In this document: positions 49,338-64,000 of the stretch, in pieces
How positions within the stretch are numbered: position 1 is the first letter of the stretch
Layout: the number at the start of each line of letters is the position of its first letter
Origin: Comamonas koreensis
Lineage (GTDB): Bacteria > Pseudomonadota > Gammaproteobacteria > Burkholderiales > Burkholderiaceae_C
Direction: 5' to 3'
DNA: 64,000 nt
Assembly: GCF_014076495.1 (NCBI RefSeq)
Contig: NZ_CP043575.1
Span: 4,712,001-4,776,000 of the forward strand
Notes under the pieces: model-generated
The model's database searches: none
Told to the model about the DNA's origin: nothing
The model's input: the letters and a program-made list of their open reading frames with translations, nothing else
Made by a program: the position numbers and the translations under genes

Positions 49338-49970
49338 ATGCCTGAAATTCACAACTGGCTCGCCTTCGCTCTCATTTCCCTGGGCATGGTCCTGACGCCC
49401 GGGCCCAATATGGTCTATCTCATTTCCCGCTCGATATGCCAAGGGCGCGGTGCAGGCTTGATCTCGCTGGGCGGTGTGGCCCTGGGCTTTGTGTTCTACA
49501 TGCTGTGCGCGGCGCTGGGTATCACCGCGCTGGTGATGGCCATCCCCTACGCCTACGACGCACTGCGCATTGGTGGCGCGTTGTACCTGCTGTACCTAGC
49601 CTGGCAGGCGGTCAAGCCCGGAGGGCGCTCCCCGTTCGAGCTGCGCCAGTTGCCGCAGGACAGCCCACGCAAGCTGTTTGCGATGGGTTTTCTGACCAAC
49701 CTGCTCAACCCCAAGATTGCCGTGATGTACCTGTCACTGCTGCCGCAGTTCATCGATCCCGCACATGGCAGCGTTTTTTCGCAGTCCCTGGTGCTGGGTT
49801 TCACACAGATTGTGGTCAGCGTCAGCGTGAATGCCGCCATTGCGATGCTGGCCGGCTCGATCGCTGGGTTTCTGGCCAGCCGCCCCAGTTGGGTACAGAT
49901 GCAGCGCTGGTTGATGGGCACGGTGCTCGCGGGCCTGGCGCTGCGCATGTTGACCGAGGCCCGCAAATAA
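49338..49970 (+). CDS. LysE/RhtB-family amino-acid exporter
   Basis: This 210-aa membrane protein has six helices of the LysE superfamily. The N-terminal WLAFALISLGMVLTPGPNMV contains the family signature, and the MGFLTNLLNPKIAVMYLSLL block is diagnostic. Such proteins export amino acids such as homoserine, threonine or lysine. ATG 49338 gives PEIHNWLAF; the upstream frame overlaps the ABM gene and has no similarity. Confidence 0.92.
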   Translation: MPEIHNWLAFALISLGMVLTPGPNMVYLISRSICQGRGAGLISLGGVALGFVFYMLCAALGITALVMAIPYAYDALRIGGALYLLYLAWQAVKPGGRSPFELRQLPQDSPRKLFAMGFLTNLLNPKIAVMYLSLLPQFIDPAHGSVFSQSLVLGFTQIVVSVSVNAAIAMLAGSIAGFLASRPSWVQMQRWLMGTVLAGLALRMLTEARK

Positions 49971-49972
49971 AA

Positions 49973-50007
49973 CAGGCGCCACAGCCCGGGGTGGGCGGCA
50001 GCGCCTG
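49973..50007. terminator. Hairpin between convergent lysE-like gene and fghA
   Basis: The outer stem CAGGCGC/GCGCCTG encloses an inner GCCC/GGGC stem. It begins 3 bp after the LysE stop and lies before the fghA stop on the other strand. There is no strong T-run, so termination is probable rather than certain. Confidence 0.45.
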
Positions 50008-50033
50008 GCAGAAATCCGCGTACCGGGTTCTGT

Positions 50034-50900
50034 TTACAGCTGGCTGGCGTGAAAGCGCAGGTGCTCGTCGATAAAGCTCTGGATGAAGTAGTAGCCGTGG
50101 TCATAGCCGCCATGGCGGCGCAAGGTCAAGGGCTGGCCGACCTGGGCGCAGGCGGCTTCAAAGGCTTCGGGCAGCAGTTGCTTTTCCAGCAAGAACTTGT
50201 CGGCCAGGCCCTGGTCGATGAGGATGCCGGCCGGGTATGGCGGCTGCTTTTGCGCGGCCATCAGGGCGGTGGCATCGTGCTGCGCCCAATCGGCCTGGTT
50301 GTCGCCCAGGTAGCCGGCAAATGCTTTCTGGCCCCAGGGGCAGTGGGTGGGGTTGGCAATCGGCGCAAAGGCCGAGACCGACTTGAACACACCGGGGTGG
50401 CGCAGCGCCAGGGTCAGCGCGCCATGGCCGCCCATGCTGTGGCCAAAGATGCCCAGGCGTTGCAGGTCGATCGGCAGCTTGGCGCCCAAGAGCGGCAGCA
50501 GGTCTTCGAGGATGTAGCTTTCCATGCGCCAGTGCAGCGCCCAGGGCTTGGCCGTGGCATCGAGGTAAAAACCCGCACCCACGCCAAAATCCCAGCTCTC
50601 CGCCTCGCCAGGCAGGCCCGCGCCGCGCGGGCTGGTGTCGCAGGTGACCAGGGCCACGTTCAGCGAAGCCGCCAGGCGCTGGGCGCCGGCCTTGGTCATG
50701 AAGGTCTCTTCGGTACAGGTGAGGCCCGCCAAGTACAGCAGCGCAGGCACTTTCTCGCCCTCCACCGCCTTGGGCGGCAGAAAGACCGAGAACTTCATCG
50801 CCAGGCCGATCTGACTGGAGAAATGCTCATAAAAACGCTGGGCGCCGCCAAAGCAGGCATGGGCCGCCTGCAGCTTGAGGCTGGCTTGGGCTTCAGACAT
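50034..50900 (-). CDS. fghA: S-formylglutathione hydrolase
   Basis: FghA (288 aa) hydrolyses S-formylglutathione to formate and glutathione, the last step of the glutathione route of formaldehyde oxidation. The esterase-D fold has the nucleophile elbow GHSMGGHGA, Asp in IDQGLADKFL and His in GGYDHGYYF. The LAGLTCTEETFMTKAGAQR block is family-specific. ATG 50900 overlaps the end of the DEAD-box helicase gene by 8 bp. Confidence 0.95.
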   Translation of the reverse strand: MSEAQASLKLQAAHACFGGAQRFYEHFSSQIGLAMKFSVFLPPKAVEGEKVPALLYLAGLTCTEETFMTKAGAQRLAASLNVALVTCDTSPRGAGLPGEAESWDFGVGAGFYLDATAKPWALHWRMESYILEDLLPLLGAKLPIDLQRLGIFGHSMGGHGALTLALRHPGVFKSVSAFAPIANPTHCPWGQKAFAGYLGDNQADWAQHDATALMAAQKQPPYPAGILIDQGLADKFLLEKQLLPEAFEAACAQVGQPLTLRRHGGYDHGYYFIQSFIDEHLRFHASQL

Positions 50901-52194
50901 CGGAATTTCCTTCGGTCGGAGGTTGCGGGGATGCGGCCTGGGCGGCCGCTGCACGCAGCTTGTCTTTTTTGCTCATGCGCTTGCCCTTGATGCCGCCATT
51001 GCCGGCATCTTCAGAGGGCGCATGCGCGGGCACCGCTTCGGTGACCGGGTACTGCTCCAGGGTCTGCAGCGCCACATCGAGCCCATTGCGCTTCGCGATC
51101 AGCTTCCAGTGCGCCAGGCTGGCGGGGGTTACCAGGCTGATGGCCAGGCCCGAGATACCGGCCCGGCCCGTGCGGCCGATGCGGTGGGTGTAATCGGTGG
51201 GCGAGCGCGGCAGGTCGTAGTTGATGACCAGGGGCAGCGCCTCGACATGGATGCCACGCGCGGCCAGATCGGTGGTGACCAGCACCTGCCACTGGCTGCT
51301 GCGGAACTCCTGCAGCACCTGTTGGCGCGCACCCTGGCTCAGCTCGCCATGGAAAGCGGTGGCGCTGATGCCCTTGTCATAGAGCTTGTTGGCCACATGC
51401 TCGGCGCTGTAGCGGCTGGCCACAAACACCAGCATGCGCTGGCCCGCGTACTGGGTGACCAGCTCACGCAGCCAGGCAGTGCGCTTGGCGGCATCGAGGT
51501 AGTAGGCCTGCTGTACGATGGTGGCGTCCTGCAGGTGGGTCGAGGCGATCTCCACCTTCTCATGCATGGACCGCAACAGGGTGGGCACCAACGCCTGCAC
51601 CGCCGGGGCAAAGGTGGCCGACAGCAGCAAGGTCTGGCGCTGCTCGCGCGCGGGCACCAGGGCCAGCACGCTGTGCAGCTCCTCGGCAAAGCCCAGGTCC
51701 ATCAAGCGGTCGGCCTCGTCCAGCACCAGGGTGCTGATGGTGTCCAGCCGCAGCTTGCTGTGCGCCACCACATCGAGCAAGCGCCCAGGCGTGGCAATCA
51801 CCAGATCCACGCCGCCGCGCAAGGCCAGCAGCTGGGGATTGATGGACACACCACCAGTGAGCACGGCCACCTTGGGGCGGCGGCCCAGGGCCTCGCCAAC
51901 AAAGTAAACCAGCTCAGCCACCTGGGTGGCCAGTTCGCGCGTGGGCACCAGGATCAAGGCCTGCGTCTCATGGCGGCCCGCCTGGCCTGCCGCGTTGCTC
52001 AGCATCCAGGCCTGCATCAGCGGCAGCACATAGGCCGCCGTCTTGCCCGAGCCGGTCGGCGCGCAGCCCAGCAGGTCACGCCCGTCCAGAATGGCCGGAA
52101 TGGCTTGGGTCTGGATGGCCGTGGGTGCCATCAGGCCATGGGCCTGGGCAGCGTGGGCCAGCGACGGAGCAAGGCCAAGAGAGGTAAAAGACAT
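50893..52194 (-). CDS. DEAD-box ATP-dependent RNA helicase (RhlE-like)
   Basis: This 433-aa helicase has all core motifs: motif I APTGSGKT, Ia PTRELA, Ib TPGR, II DEAD, III SAT, V TDLAARGIH and VI HRIGRTGR. A short basic tail (GIKGKRMSKKDKLRAAAAQ) follows, typical of RhlE-group proteins. ATG 52194 is used instead of an in-frame TTG three codons upstream. It lies between adhC and fghA and overlaps fghA by 8 bp, so the pair is translationally coupled. Confidence 0.93.
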   Translation of the reverse strand: MSFTSLGLAPSLAHAAQAHGLMAPTAIQTQAIPAILDGRDLLGCAPTGSGKTAAYVLPLMQAWMLSNAAGQAGRHETQALILVPTRELATQVAELVYFVGEALGRRPKVAVLTGGVSINPQLLALRGGVDLVIATPGRLLDVVAHSKLRLDTISTLVLDEADRLMDLGFAEELHSVLALVPAREQRQTLLLSATFAPAVQALVPTLLRSMHEKVEIASTHLQDATIVQQAYYLDAAKRTAWLRELVTQYAGQRMLVFVASRYSAEHVANKLYDKGISATAFHGELSQGARQQVLQEFRSSQWQVLVTTDLAARGIHVEALPLVINYDLPRSPTDYTHRIGRTGRAGISGLAISLVTPASLAHWKLIAKRNGLDVALQTLEQYPVTEAVPAHAPSEDAGNGGIKGKRMSKKDKLRAAAAQAASPQPPTEGNSDV

Positions 52195-52339
52195 GGATTT
52201 CAATGGTGCGGGCCGGGCCGCAGGGACAACAAGCCTCGCATTGTCGCCCCTGGCAGCGCTGCCAGCGCTGCGCAGGACTATTGCAGCGCCCGCTGGCAGC
52301 CGGCGCTGGTCAGCTTTGGCCAGCGGCGCTTAGCGACGA

Positions 52340-53500
<1,161 letters not shown>

Positions 53501-53514
53501 TCATGACCACACGC

Positions 53515-53781
53515 CTATTTGAGGTACGAGCGCAGCAGCGACAGCATTTCGTCAATGTCCGCCTGCGACGGCGCGGGCTGCCGGGCCATGGTCTCGCGCA
53601 TATGGCCATCAAGCAAATCGGCCATCAGCCCATGCACAGCGCCGCGCATGGCGGCGAGCTGCTGCAGGATGGGGGCGCAATCGCTGCCCGCCTCTACCGC
53701 CCGCTCCAAGGCCTCCGCCTGGCCTTTGATGCGGCGCAGGCGGGTGATGGCGCGGTGCTTGTCTTCGGCGTTATGGGGCAT
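53515..53781 (-). CDS. frmR: Formaldehyde-responsive repressor FrmR (CsoR/RcnR family)
   Basis: This 88-aa all-helical repressor matches FrmR along its length: MPHNAEDKHRAITRLRRIKG, then CAPILQQLAAMRGAVHGLMA. Pro2 and Cys35, the residues FrmR cross-links with formaldehyde, are both present, as is His60. The usual extra metal ligands of RcnR are not obvious. ATG 53781 is chosen because it places Pro at position 2. It precedes adhC and presumably represses frmR-adhC. Confidence 0.92.
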   Translation of the reverse strand: MPHNAEDKHRAITRLRRIKGQAEALERAVEAGSDCAPILQQLAAMRGAVHGLMADLLDGHMRETMARQPAPSQADIDEMLSLLRSYLK

Positions 53782-53890
53782 GGCAGGCGGTGTTCGCAAC
53801 GGCGCAAAAGCACGCCAAACTCAGGTACTGGGCCAGAGTATAAATACAATTGATAAAAATTACATATAAAAAATAGATGAAAACCCCAGG

Positions 53891-53905
53891 TACCCCCTGG
53901 GGGTA
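53891..53905. promoter_or_regulatory. Candidate FrmR operator
   Basis: TACCCCC-T-GGGGGTA is a perfect 7+1+7 palindrome of the G/C-tract type recognised by CsoR/RcnR/FrmR proteins. It lies about 110 bp before the frmR ATG. A possible -10, TATACT on the minus strand at 53837-53842, is between them. Confidence 0.65.
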
Positions 53906-53943
53906 TCTTGAATCTCTGTCACTCTTTCAGGCCGAGCAGGCAC

Positions 53944-53968
53944 AAAAAACCGCAGCCTCGGCTGCGGT
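53944..53968 (-). terminator. Rho-independent terminator of gltBD
   Basis: A perfect 9-bp stem ACCGCAGCC/GGCTGCGGT with a two-base loop is followed on the minus strand by a run of six T. It lies 26 bp beyond the gltD stop. Confidence 0.9.
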
Positions 53969-53994
53969 CTTGGGTGGGTGAGTAGCTACCGGTT

Positions 53995-55470
<1,476 letters not shown>

Positions 55471-55574
55471 GATCGGATCTCTTGCTTGGCTGCTGCCCGC
55501 GCCGCGTTGGCGGGGACAGCAATCGTGGTCATTAATAAGGGGCTGGGTGCTTGGCGGCAGGGCCGCCAGGGGCC

Positions 55575-60356
<4,782 letters not shown>

Positions 60357-60430
60357 GGCGCAATCCTTCAAATAATCTATCGCGGGAAGGTCAATGTAGA
60401 GCAGCTGGCAATACCCGAGCAAGTTTTTTA

Positions 60431-60490
60431 TTTGGGGTCAGATACTAATTATTTTCAAATGATTTTTCTCAACAATTAATTGGGGTCATA
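60431..60490. repeat. GGGGTCA direct repeats beside the transposase gene
   Basis: TTTGGGGTCAGATA (60431) and ATTGGGGTCATATT (60479) are two copies of a short motif 49 bp apart in AT-rich DNA between gltB and the transposase. Similar GGGGTCAGA sequences flank REP-associated tyrosine transposases in other bacteria, so they may be its recognition remnants. Confidence 0.5.
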
Positions 60491-60534
60491 TTAAAAATAG
60501 CAAAATTATCGTTGATTTATATGACATTTTCAAT

Positions 60535-61236
60535 TCAATCGGCGGAGGGATCTACCAATCGCGGGCGTCCCGCACTCTTTTTGTGCAGCCTGCGCACCGT
60601 TTTGGACTGCAAAGACTGCACAAAGTCCTCGCTGCCCATCGCCCAGCCGCCTTGCACGGCATCGGTCAGCGCCCCGGACTCACGCTGCGACAAGCCATAA
60701 GCGAGCATTTGGGCATAGCGCGCCTCCCGCGCGAAGGGGGTGTTACCCAGCGCCCAGAAGGCCGCCGGATCGCGCAACCAGGCCATCGGTTTTGCACCTA
60801 AATGGTGCGCACAGCTGGACCAAGGGTAGTCTTCGGCCTTGGCGACCAGGCCTGCGCGCTGCGGGTTGGAATCGATATAGATGATGCATTGCAGCAACGG
60901 CGTGGCCGGCTCCACAACCGTCGAGCGGTAGCGCCCTTCCCACAAGGTGCCGCTGCGCCCATGCCGCGCATTGAAATAGCGCACATAGGCCCGGCCAAGC
61001 GCCTGCATCAAGAGCGGCAGGCCCTGCTCGGTCTGGGGTGTTATCAGCAGATGGAAATGGTTGGGCATCAGCACAAAGGCATGCACTGCCACCAGGTGGG
61101 TCTGCGCGAGCTGGCGCAACAAGTCGCTGAAGTGCTGGGAATCCTCGTCATCGACAAAGACCGTCTGCCGGTTGTTGCCCCGGTGCAGCACATGGTGCGG
61201 CATGTCGGGAAGACTGAGTCGGGGAAGGCGGGCCAT
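60535..61236 (-). CDS. REP-associated tyrosine transposase (RAYT, Y1/IS200-like)
   Basis: This 233-aa HUH-type transposase has the HFH metal motif in LMPNHFHLLI (His60, His62). The Tyr-bearing helix is AYVRYFNARHGRSGTLWEGR (Tyr84/Tyr87 candidates). MPHHVLHRGNNRQTVF at the N-terminus is characteristic. The frame is intact. RAYTs are single-copy, domesticated relatives of IS200 linked to REP sequences rather than autonomous insertion sequences. Short GGGGTCA repeats lie just downstream. Confidence 0.9.
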   Translation of the reverse strand: MARLPRLSLPDMPHHVLHRGNNRQTVFVDDEDSQHFSDLLRQLAQTHLVAVHAFVLMPNHFHLLITPQTEQGLPLLMQALGRAYVRYFNARHGRSGTLWEGRYRSTVVEPATPLLQCIIYIDSNPQRAGLVAKAEDYPWSSCAHHLGAKPMAWLRDPAAFWALGNTPFAREARYAQMLAYGLSQRESGALTDAVQGGWAMGSEDFVQSLQSKTVRRLHKKSAGRPRLVDPSAD

Positions 61237-61390
61237 GGTGAAAACGTCAGCAAAGGACGACAGAGGAAAAGCCGCTCCATTATCAACGCTGTGCCCTATG
61301 CACTACGCAATGGCAGCATCTGCCCCCACTCGCAGCCACCTAGCGCACAGGGGCTGCCCCAAGCTGTCACAGCACCACTAACAACACAAA

Positions 61391-61421
61391 GCCATCCACC
61401 CCATGGGCAGATGGCCTTTTT
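61391..61421. terminator. Bidirectional terminator-like hairpin after the siderophore receptor
   Basis: The stem GCCATC/GATGGC with a 13-base loop is followed by CTTTTT on the plus strand and by TTTGTGTT on the minus strand. It lies 19 bp beyond the TonB receptor stop and is most likely its terminator. Confidence 0.6.
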
Positions 61422-61439
61422 CCATACCAGCCTTGCAGC

Positions 61440-63542
61440 TTAGAAGCGGTAACGCGCCACCAGTTGCACCGAGCGCGGCGCGCCCGGCAGGTTCAGATTG
61501 GGCGAGGAGCCGTGGCCGGCTACGATGTAGCGCTTGTCCAGGAGGTTGTTGAGCTTGAGCTGCAGGTCCACGTTGTTCAGGCGGTAGTAGGCCATGGCAT
61601 CCAAGGTGGCGTAGCCTGGCAGCACAACGGTATTGCCAGGGTTGGCAAAACGCGCACCGACATAGCTGATGCCGCCACCGGCGCCAAAGCCATGGCCCAG
61701 CGCCTTGGTGACCCAGATATTGGCGCTGTGCTTGGGCGTCAGGGTGGCGCGCTTGCCTTGCACGGCCTGGCCGGCGTCCACTGCCGGCGACGAGGTCATC
61801 TCGCTGAGCAGGTAGGCATAGCCCGACCAGATCTGCCAGCCCTGCGACAGGTCACCGGCAAAGCTCAGCTCCAGGCCGCGCGTGCGCTGCACGCCCAGGG
61901 GCACCAAGGTGTTGGTCACAGGGTCCACGCTCTTGATATTGGTGCGCTCGATCTCGAACAGCGCCGCATTGGCGCTGGCCTTGCCGTCGAGCAGATCCCA
62001 CTTCACACCGACCTCACGGCTGCTGGTTTTCTCAGGCGCCAGCTGGGCATTGTTGGCAGCCAGCGCAAAGGTCTCGCCCGAGGGCTGGAAGGACTTGCTG
62101 AACGACACGTAGTACGACAGCGCATTGCTGGGCTGGTAGACCAGGCCGACGCGCGGGCTCCAGGCCACATCGGTGCGGCCCAGGTTGACGCTGCCTGGCG
62201 TGTAGTTGTCGGTTTCCTGGCGGAAGCGGTCATAGCGCACGCCGGCCAGCAGCTTCCATTCCGGGGCCAGGGTGACCATGTCCTGCACATAAGCACTGGC
62301 CACGCTGAAGACGCTGTCGTTGTTGGCAGACGGTGCAGCCGTCAGCACCGGCGAGACAACCGGCAGCACCGGGTTGAACAGCGATACCGTGCCCACATTG
62401 CTCTGGCTGATGCTCAGCAGGCCCTTGTTCTGGCGGCCCAGCTCCAGACCGTACAGCACCTGGTGCTGCATGCCCGCCAGATCCAGCTTCTGCGTCAACT
62501 CCAGCTGGTTGAAAAAGCCGTGCTCGTTACGCTCCAGATGGCCACGGTTGAGGGTCGCCGTCTGCGCCTTCTCATTCACCGAGCCAACCAGGGTGTTGCT
62601 GCGGTCCAGGCTGTAGTCGTAGTAGCGCAGCACATTGCGCAGGCTCAGGCTGTCGTTGAATCGGTGGCTCAAGGTGGCCGATGCCGAATACACCTCGGAG
62701 GTGCTGACATCGGTATCGCGTGCATTGGCCGCGCCAAAGTAGGTGCGGGGCGACACGTTGACCGGCCGGCCCTGGAAGGCGGGAATGCCGAAGTCAGTGA
62801 GGCGGCTGTCCTTGAGGTAGTCGGCCTGCAGCAGCAACTGCGTGTCCGCACTGAACTTGAACTGCACCGAGCCGGCCAGCGCCTTGCGGTCCAGAAACTG
62901 CTGGTCGCGGTAGCTGTCGGCGCGCTCGATGGCGCCGGTCAGGCGGTAGGAGACGATGCTGTCCTGCGGCGCGCGTGCCAGGTCAAACTCGCCCCGGCGC
63001 TGGTTCCAGCTGCCCAGGGTCAGACCCACCTCGCTGCGGTCAATGCCGGGCTTCTTGGTGATGCGGTTGATCAAGCCACCCGAAGAGCCCCGGCCATACA
63101 GCACCGATGCCGGGCCCTTGAGCACCTCGACCTGCTCGACATTGGACAGGTCACGGAAATACAGCGCGTCATCGCGCACGCCGTCGACAAACTGGTCGGC
63201 AATGGCCGAAAAGCCCCGGATCGTCACCTGGTCGCGCTGGCCATCGCCATGCGACAGGCCAATGCCGGGCACCGCCTTGAGCACGTCCTGCATCGACTGC
63301 ACGGCCTGGTCGCGCATCAGCTGCTGGGGCACCACGTTCACCGTTTGCGGAATATCGCGCAACGGCGCTTCGATCTTGGTGGCGCTCTTGGCCGTAGGCG
63401 CTGCATAGCCCACGTCCGCTGCGGTATCGCCCTGCACGCGCACTTCCTGCAGCGTTGTCTCAGCCGGCGCCTGCTGCGCCGCTGCATGGCCCGTGCACAG
63501 CAGCGCCACTGCTGCTGCCACGGCTTGTGTTTTGAAAGCCAT
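61440..63542 (-). CDS. TonB-dependent catecholate siderophore receptor (Fiu-like)
   Basis: This 700-aa outer-membrane receptor has a signal peptide (AAAVALLCTGHAAA-Q), a TonB-box-like TLQEVRVQG, and a plug domain with IPQTVNVVPQQLMRDQ and VEVLKGPASVLYGRGSSGG. A 22-strand barrel ends in the aromatic RYRF. The GFSAIADQFVDGVRDDALYF block is typical of Fiu and related catecholate receptors. ATG 63542 was chosen for the signal peptide. A Fur-box-like sequence about 110 bp upstream implies iron repression. Confidence 0.92.
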   Translation of the reverse strand: MAFKTQAVAAAVALLCTGHAAAQQAPAETTLQEVRVQGDTAADVGYAAPTAKSATKIEAPLRDIPQTVNVVPQQLMRDQAVQSMQDVLKAVPGIGLSHGDGQRDQVTIRGFSAIADQFVDGVRDDALYFRDLSNVEQVEVLKGPASVLYGRGSSGGLINRITKKPGIDRSEVGLTLGSWNQRRGEFDLARAPQDSIVSYRLTGAIERADSYRDQQFLDRKALAGSVQFKFSADTQLLLQADYLKDSRLTDFGIPAFQGRPVNVSPRTYFGAANARDTDVSTSEVYSASATLSHRFNDSLSLRNVLRYYDYSLDRSNTLVGSVNEKAQTATLNRGHLERNEHGFFNQLELTQKLDLAGMQHQVLYGLELGRQNKGLLSISQSNVGTVSLFNPVLPVVSPVLTAAPSANNDSVFSVASAYVQDMVTLAPEWKLLAGVRYDRFRQETDNYTPGSVNLGRTDVAWSPRVGLVYQPSNALSYYVSFSKSFQPSGETFALAANNAQLAPEKTSSREVGVKWDLLDGKASANAALFEIERTNIKSVDPVTNTLVPLGVQRTRGLELSFAGDLSQGWQIWSGYAYLLSEMTSSPAVDAGQAVQGKRATLTPKHSANIWVTKALGHGFGAGGGISYVGARFANPGNTVVLPGYATLDAMAYYRLNNVDLQLKLNNLLDKRYIVAGHGSSPNLNLPGAPRSVQLVARYRF

Positions 63543-63648
63543 TCCAGTTCCTTGTATCGCTTTGGTATGTGTTCGGTTTGGCTGTACCGCAGGGAGAATC
63601 CGCACTCTGGTTGGCTACCACCGGGAAAAGCTCGCACATCTTAAAGAG

Positions 63649-63667
63649 GAAAATGGTTCTCATTTAC
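63649..63667. promoter_or_regulatory. Candidate Fur box upstream of the TonB receptor
   Basis: GAAAATGGTTCTCATTTAC contains the inverted AAATG-N5-CATTT and resembles the Fur consensus GATAATGATAATCATTATC. It is about 107 bp before the receptor ATG. The gene type makes Fur control plausible. Confidence 0.55.
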
Positions 63668-63950
63668 ATATCTTTAAGAAACGAATGCGAGGCAGCAACA
63701 AACCCACAGTAGGAGCTTTCTTTGACCGCCTTCAGGTTGTATTAAGAAACGCCGCAACTGCAGCGCATGGGCGGGCTGCGCGCCGTCGCAGCCCGCGCTT
63801 GGCACGGCTCGAAGCAGAGAAATTCCCCCTGCAACAAAGGGCTTACCGGGGCCAGGGCATGGCGAGCCGCAGCCTGCGACCGGCCTGGGCGCATCAAAGC
63901 GATGGGGGAGCGATGAGGCCCGAGCCCAAGCGCGCAGCGGCGCCCGCCAC
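63668..63950. other. Non-coding stretch at the right end
   Basis: About 280 bp between the receptor promoter and the tail of the next gene. Open frames here (for example 63674-63985 on the minus strand) have no recognisable domain. No hairpin, repeat or RNA gene is evident. Confidence 0.4.
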
Positions 63951-64000
63951 TCAGCAGCGTGGCACGATCTTGCCGCCCATGCCACGACCCGGCTGGTAGC
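63951..64000 (-). CDS. C-terminal end of an unidentified gene, cut by the window edge
   Basis: Reading the minus strand from the edge gives YQPGRGMGGKIVPRC then TGA. The composition looks like a real protein tail rather than noise, and the long empty stretch downstream would be explained by a gene ending here. Only 15 residues are visible, so no family can be named and the call is tentative. Confidence 0.3.
   Translation of the reverse strand, partial: YQPGRGMGGKIVPRC

Noticed and set aside
61237..61390. Terminal inverted repeats of an IS element around the transposase
   Set aside because: I found no inverted ends or target duplication; the gene type (RAYT) is not expected to have them.

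Overview
The window is GC-rich (well above 60% by eye), tightly packed and laid out like a betaproteobacterial chromosome. The gene strings petABC-sspA, mlaFEDACB-yadGH-bolA-hisGD and hisIE-DUF4870-HIT-tatABC are typical of Burkholderiales. Protein sequences and gene order point to Comamonadaceae, probably Comamonas or a close relative. This is inferred from gene content, since no 16S gene is present. I see no tRNA, rRNA, CRISPR array or prophage.

Layout. 1-3.1 kb: start of sspA and the cytochrome bc1 operon (petA, petB, petC). 3.3-8.8 kb: mscL, pdxA, a NIF3-family gene, an MHS-type MFS transporter and a membrane-anchored HtrA protease. 9-13.7 kb: tatABC, a HIT hydrolase, a patatin-like phospholipase, a DUF4870 membrane protein, hisE and hisI. 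13.8-27.8 kb: one giant gene for a secreted DUF11 repeat protein of about 4,665 residues. 28.3-39.3 kb: hisF, a GalE-like gene, hisA, hisH, hisB, hisC, a vapBC-type toxin-antitoxin pair, a sirtuin, a GT39-like membrane glycosyltransferase, hisD and hisG. 39.4-45.5 kb: bolA, an ABC-2 exporter and the complete Mla lipid-transport operon. 45.7-50 kb: a polar amino-acid ABC importer and small genes (DUF3293, antibiotic-biosynthesis monooxygenase, LysE exporter). 50-53.9 kb: a formaldehyde detoxification cluster (frmR, adhC, a DEAD-box helicase, fghA). 54-60.4 kb: glutamate synthase gltB-gltD. 60.4-64 kb: a REP-associated tyrosine transposase, a Fur-box-linked TonB siderophore receptor and the tail of one more gene.

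The main theme is a broken histidine operon. The ancestral minus-strand string hisGDCBHAFIE-tat is interrupted four times: by glycosyltransferase/sirtuin/toxin-antitoxin genes between hisD and hisC, by galE between hisA and hisF, by the giant DUF11 gene between hisF and hisI, and by the patatin gene between DUF4870 and HIT. Terminators after hisA, hisF and the giant gene suggest at least four separate his transcription units. The hisCBHA block now lies directly behind the toxin-antitoxin promoter. The palindrome in that promoter recurs once more in the window, upstream of the amino-acid ABC importer.

The most unusual objects are the giant DUF11 protein (five 1.47-kb in-frame tandem units with a mosaic pattern and regularly paired cysteines), the shared palindrome ACACGAAWTTCGTGT, and a GalE paralogue whose catalytic Lys is replaced by Ala.
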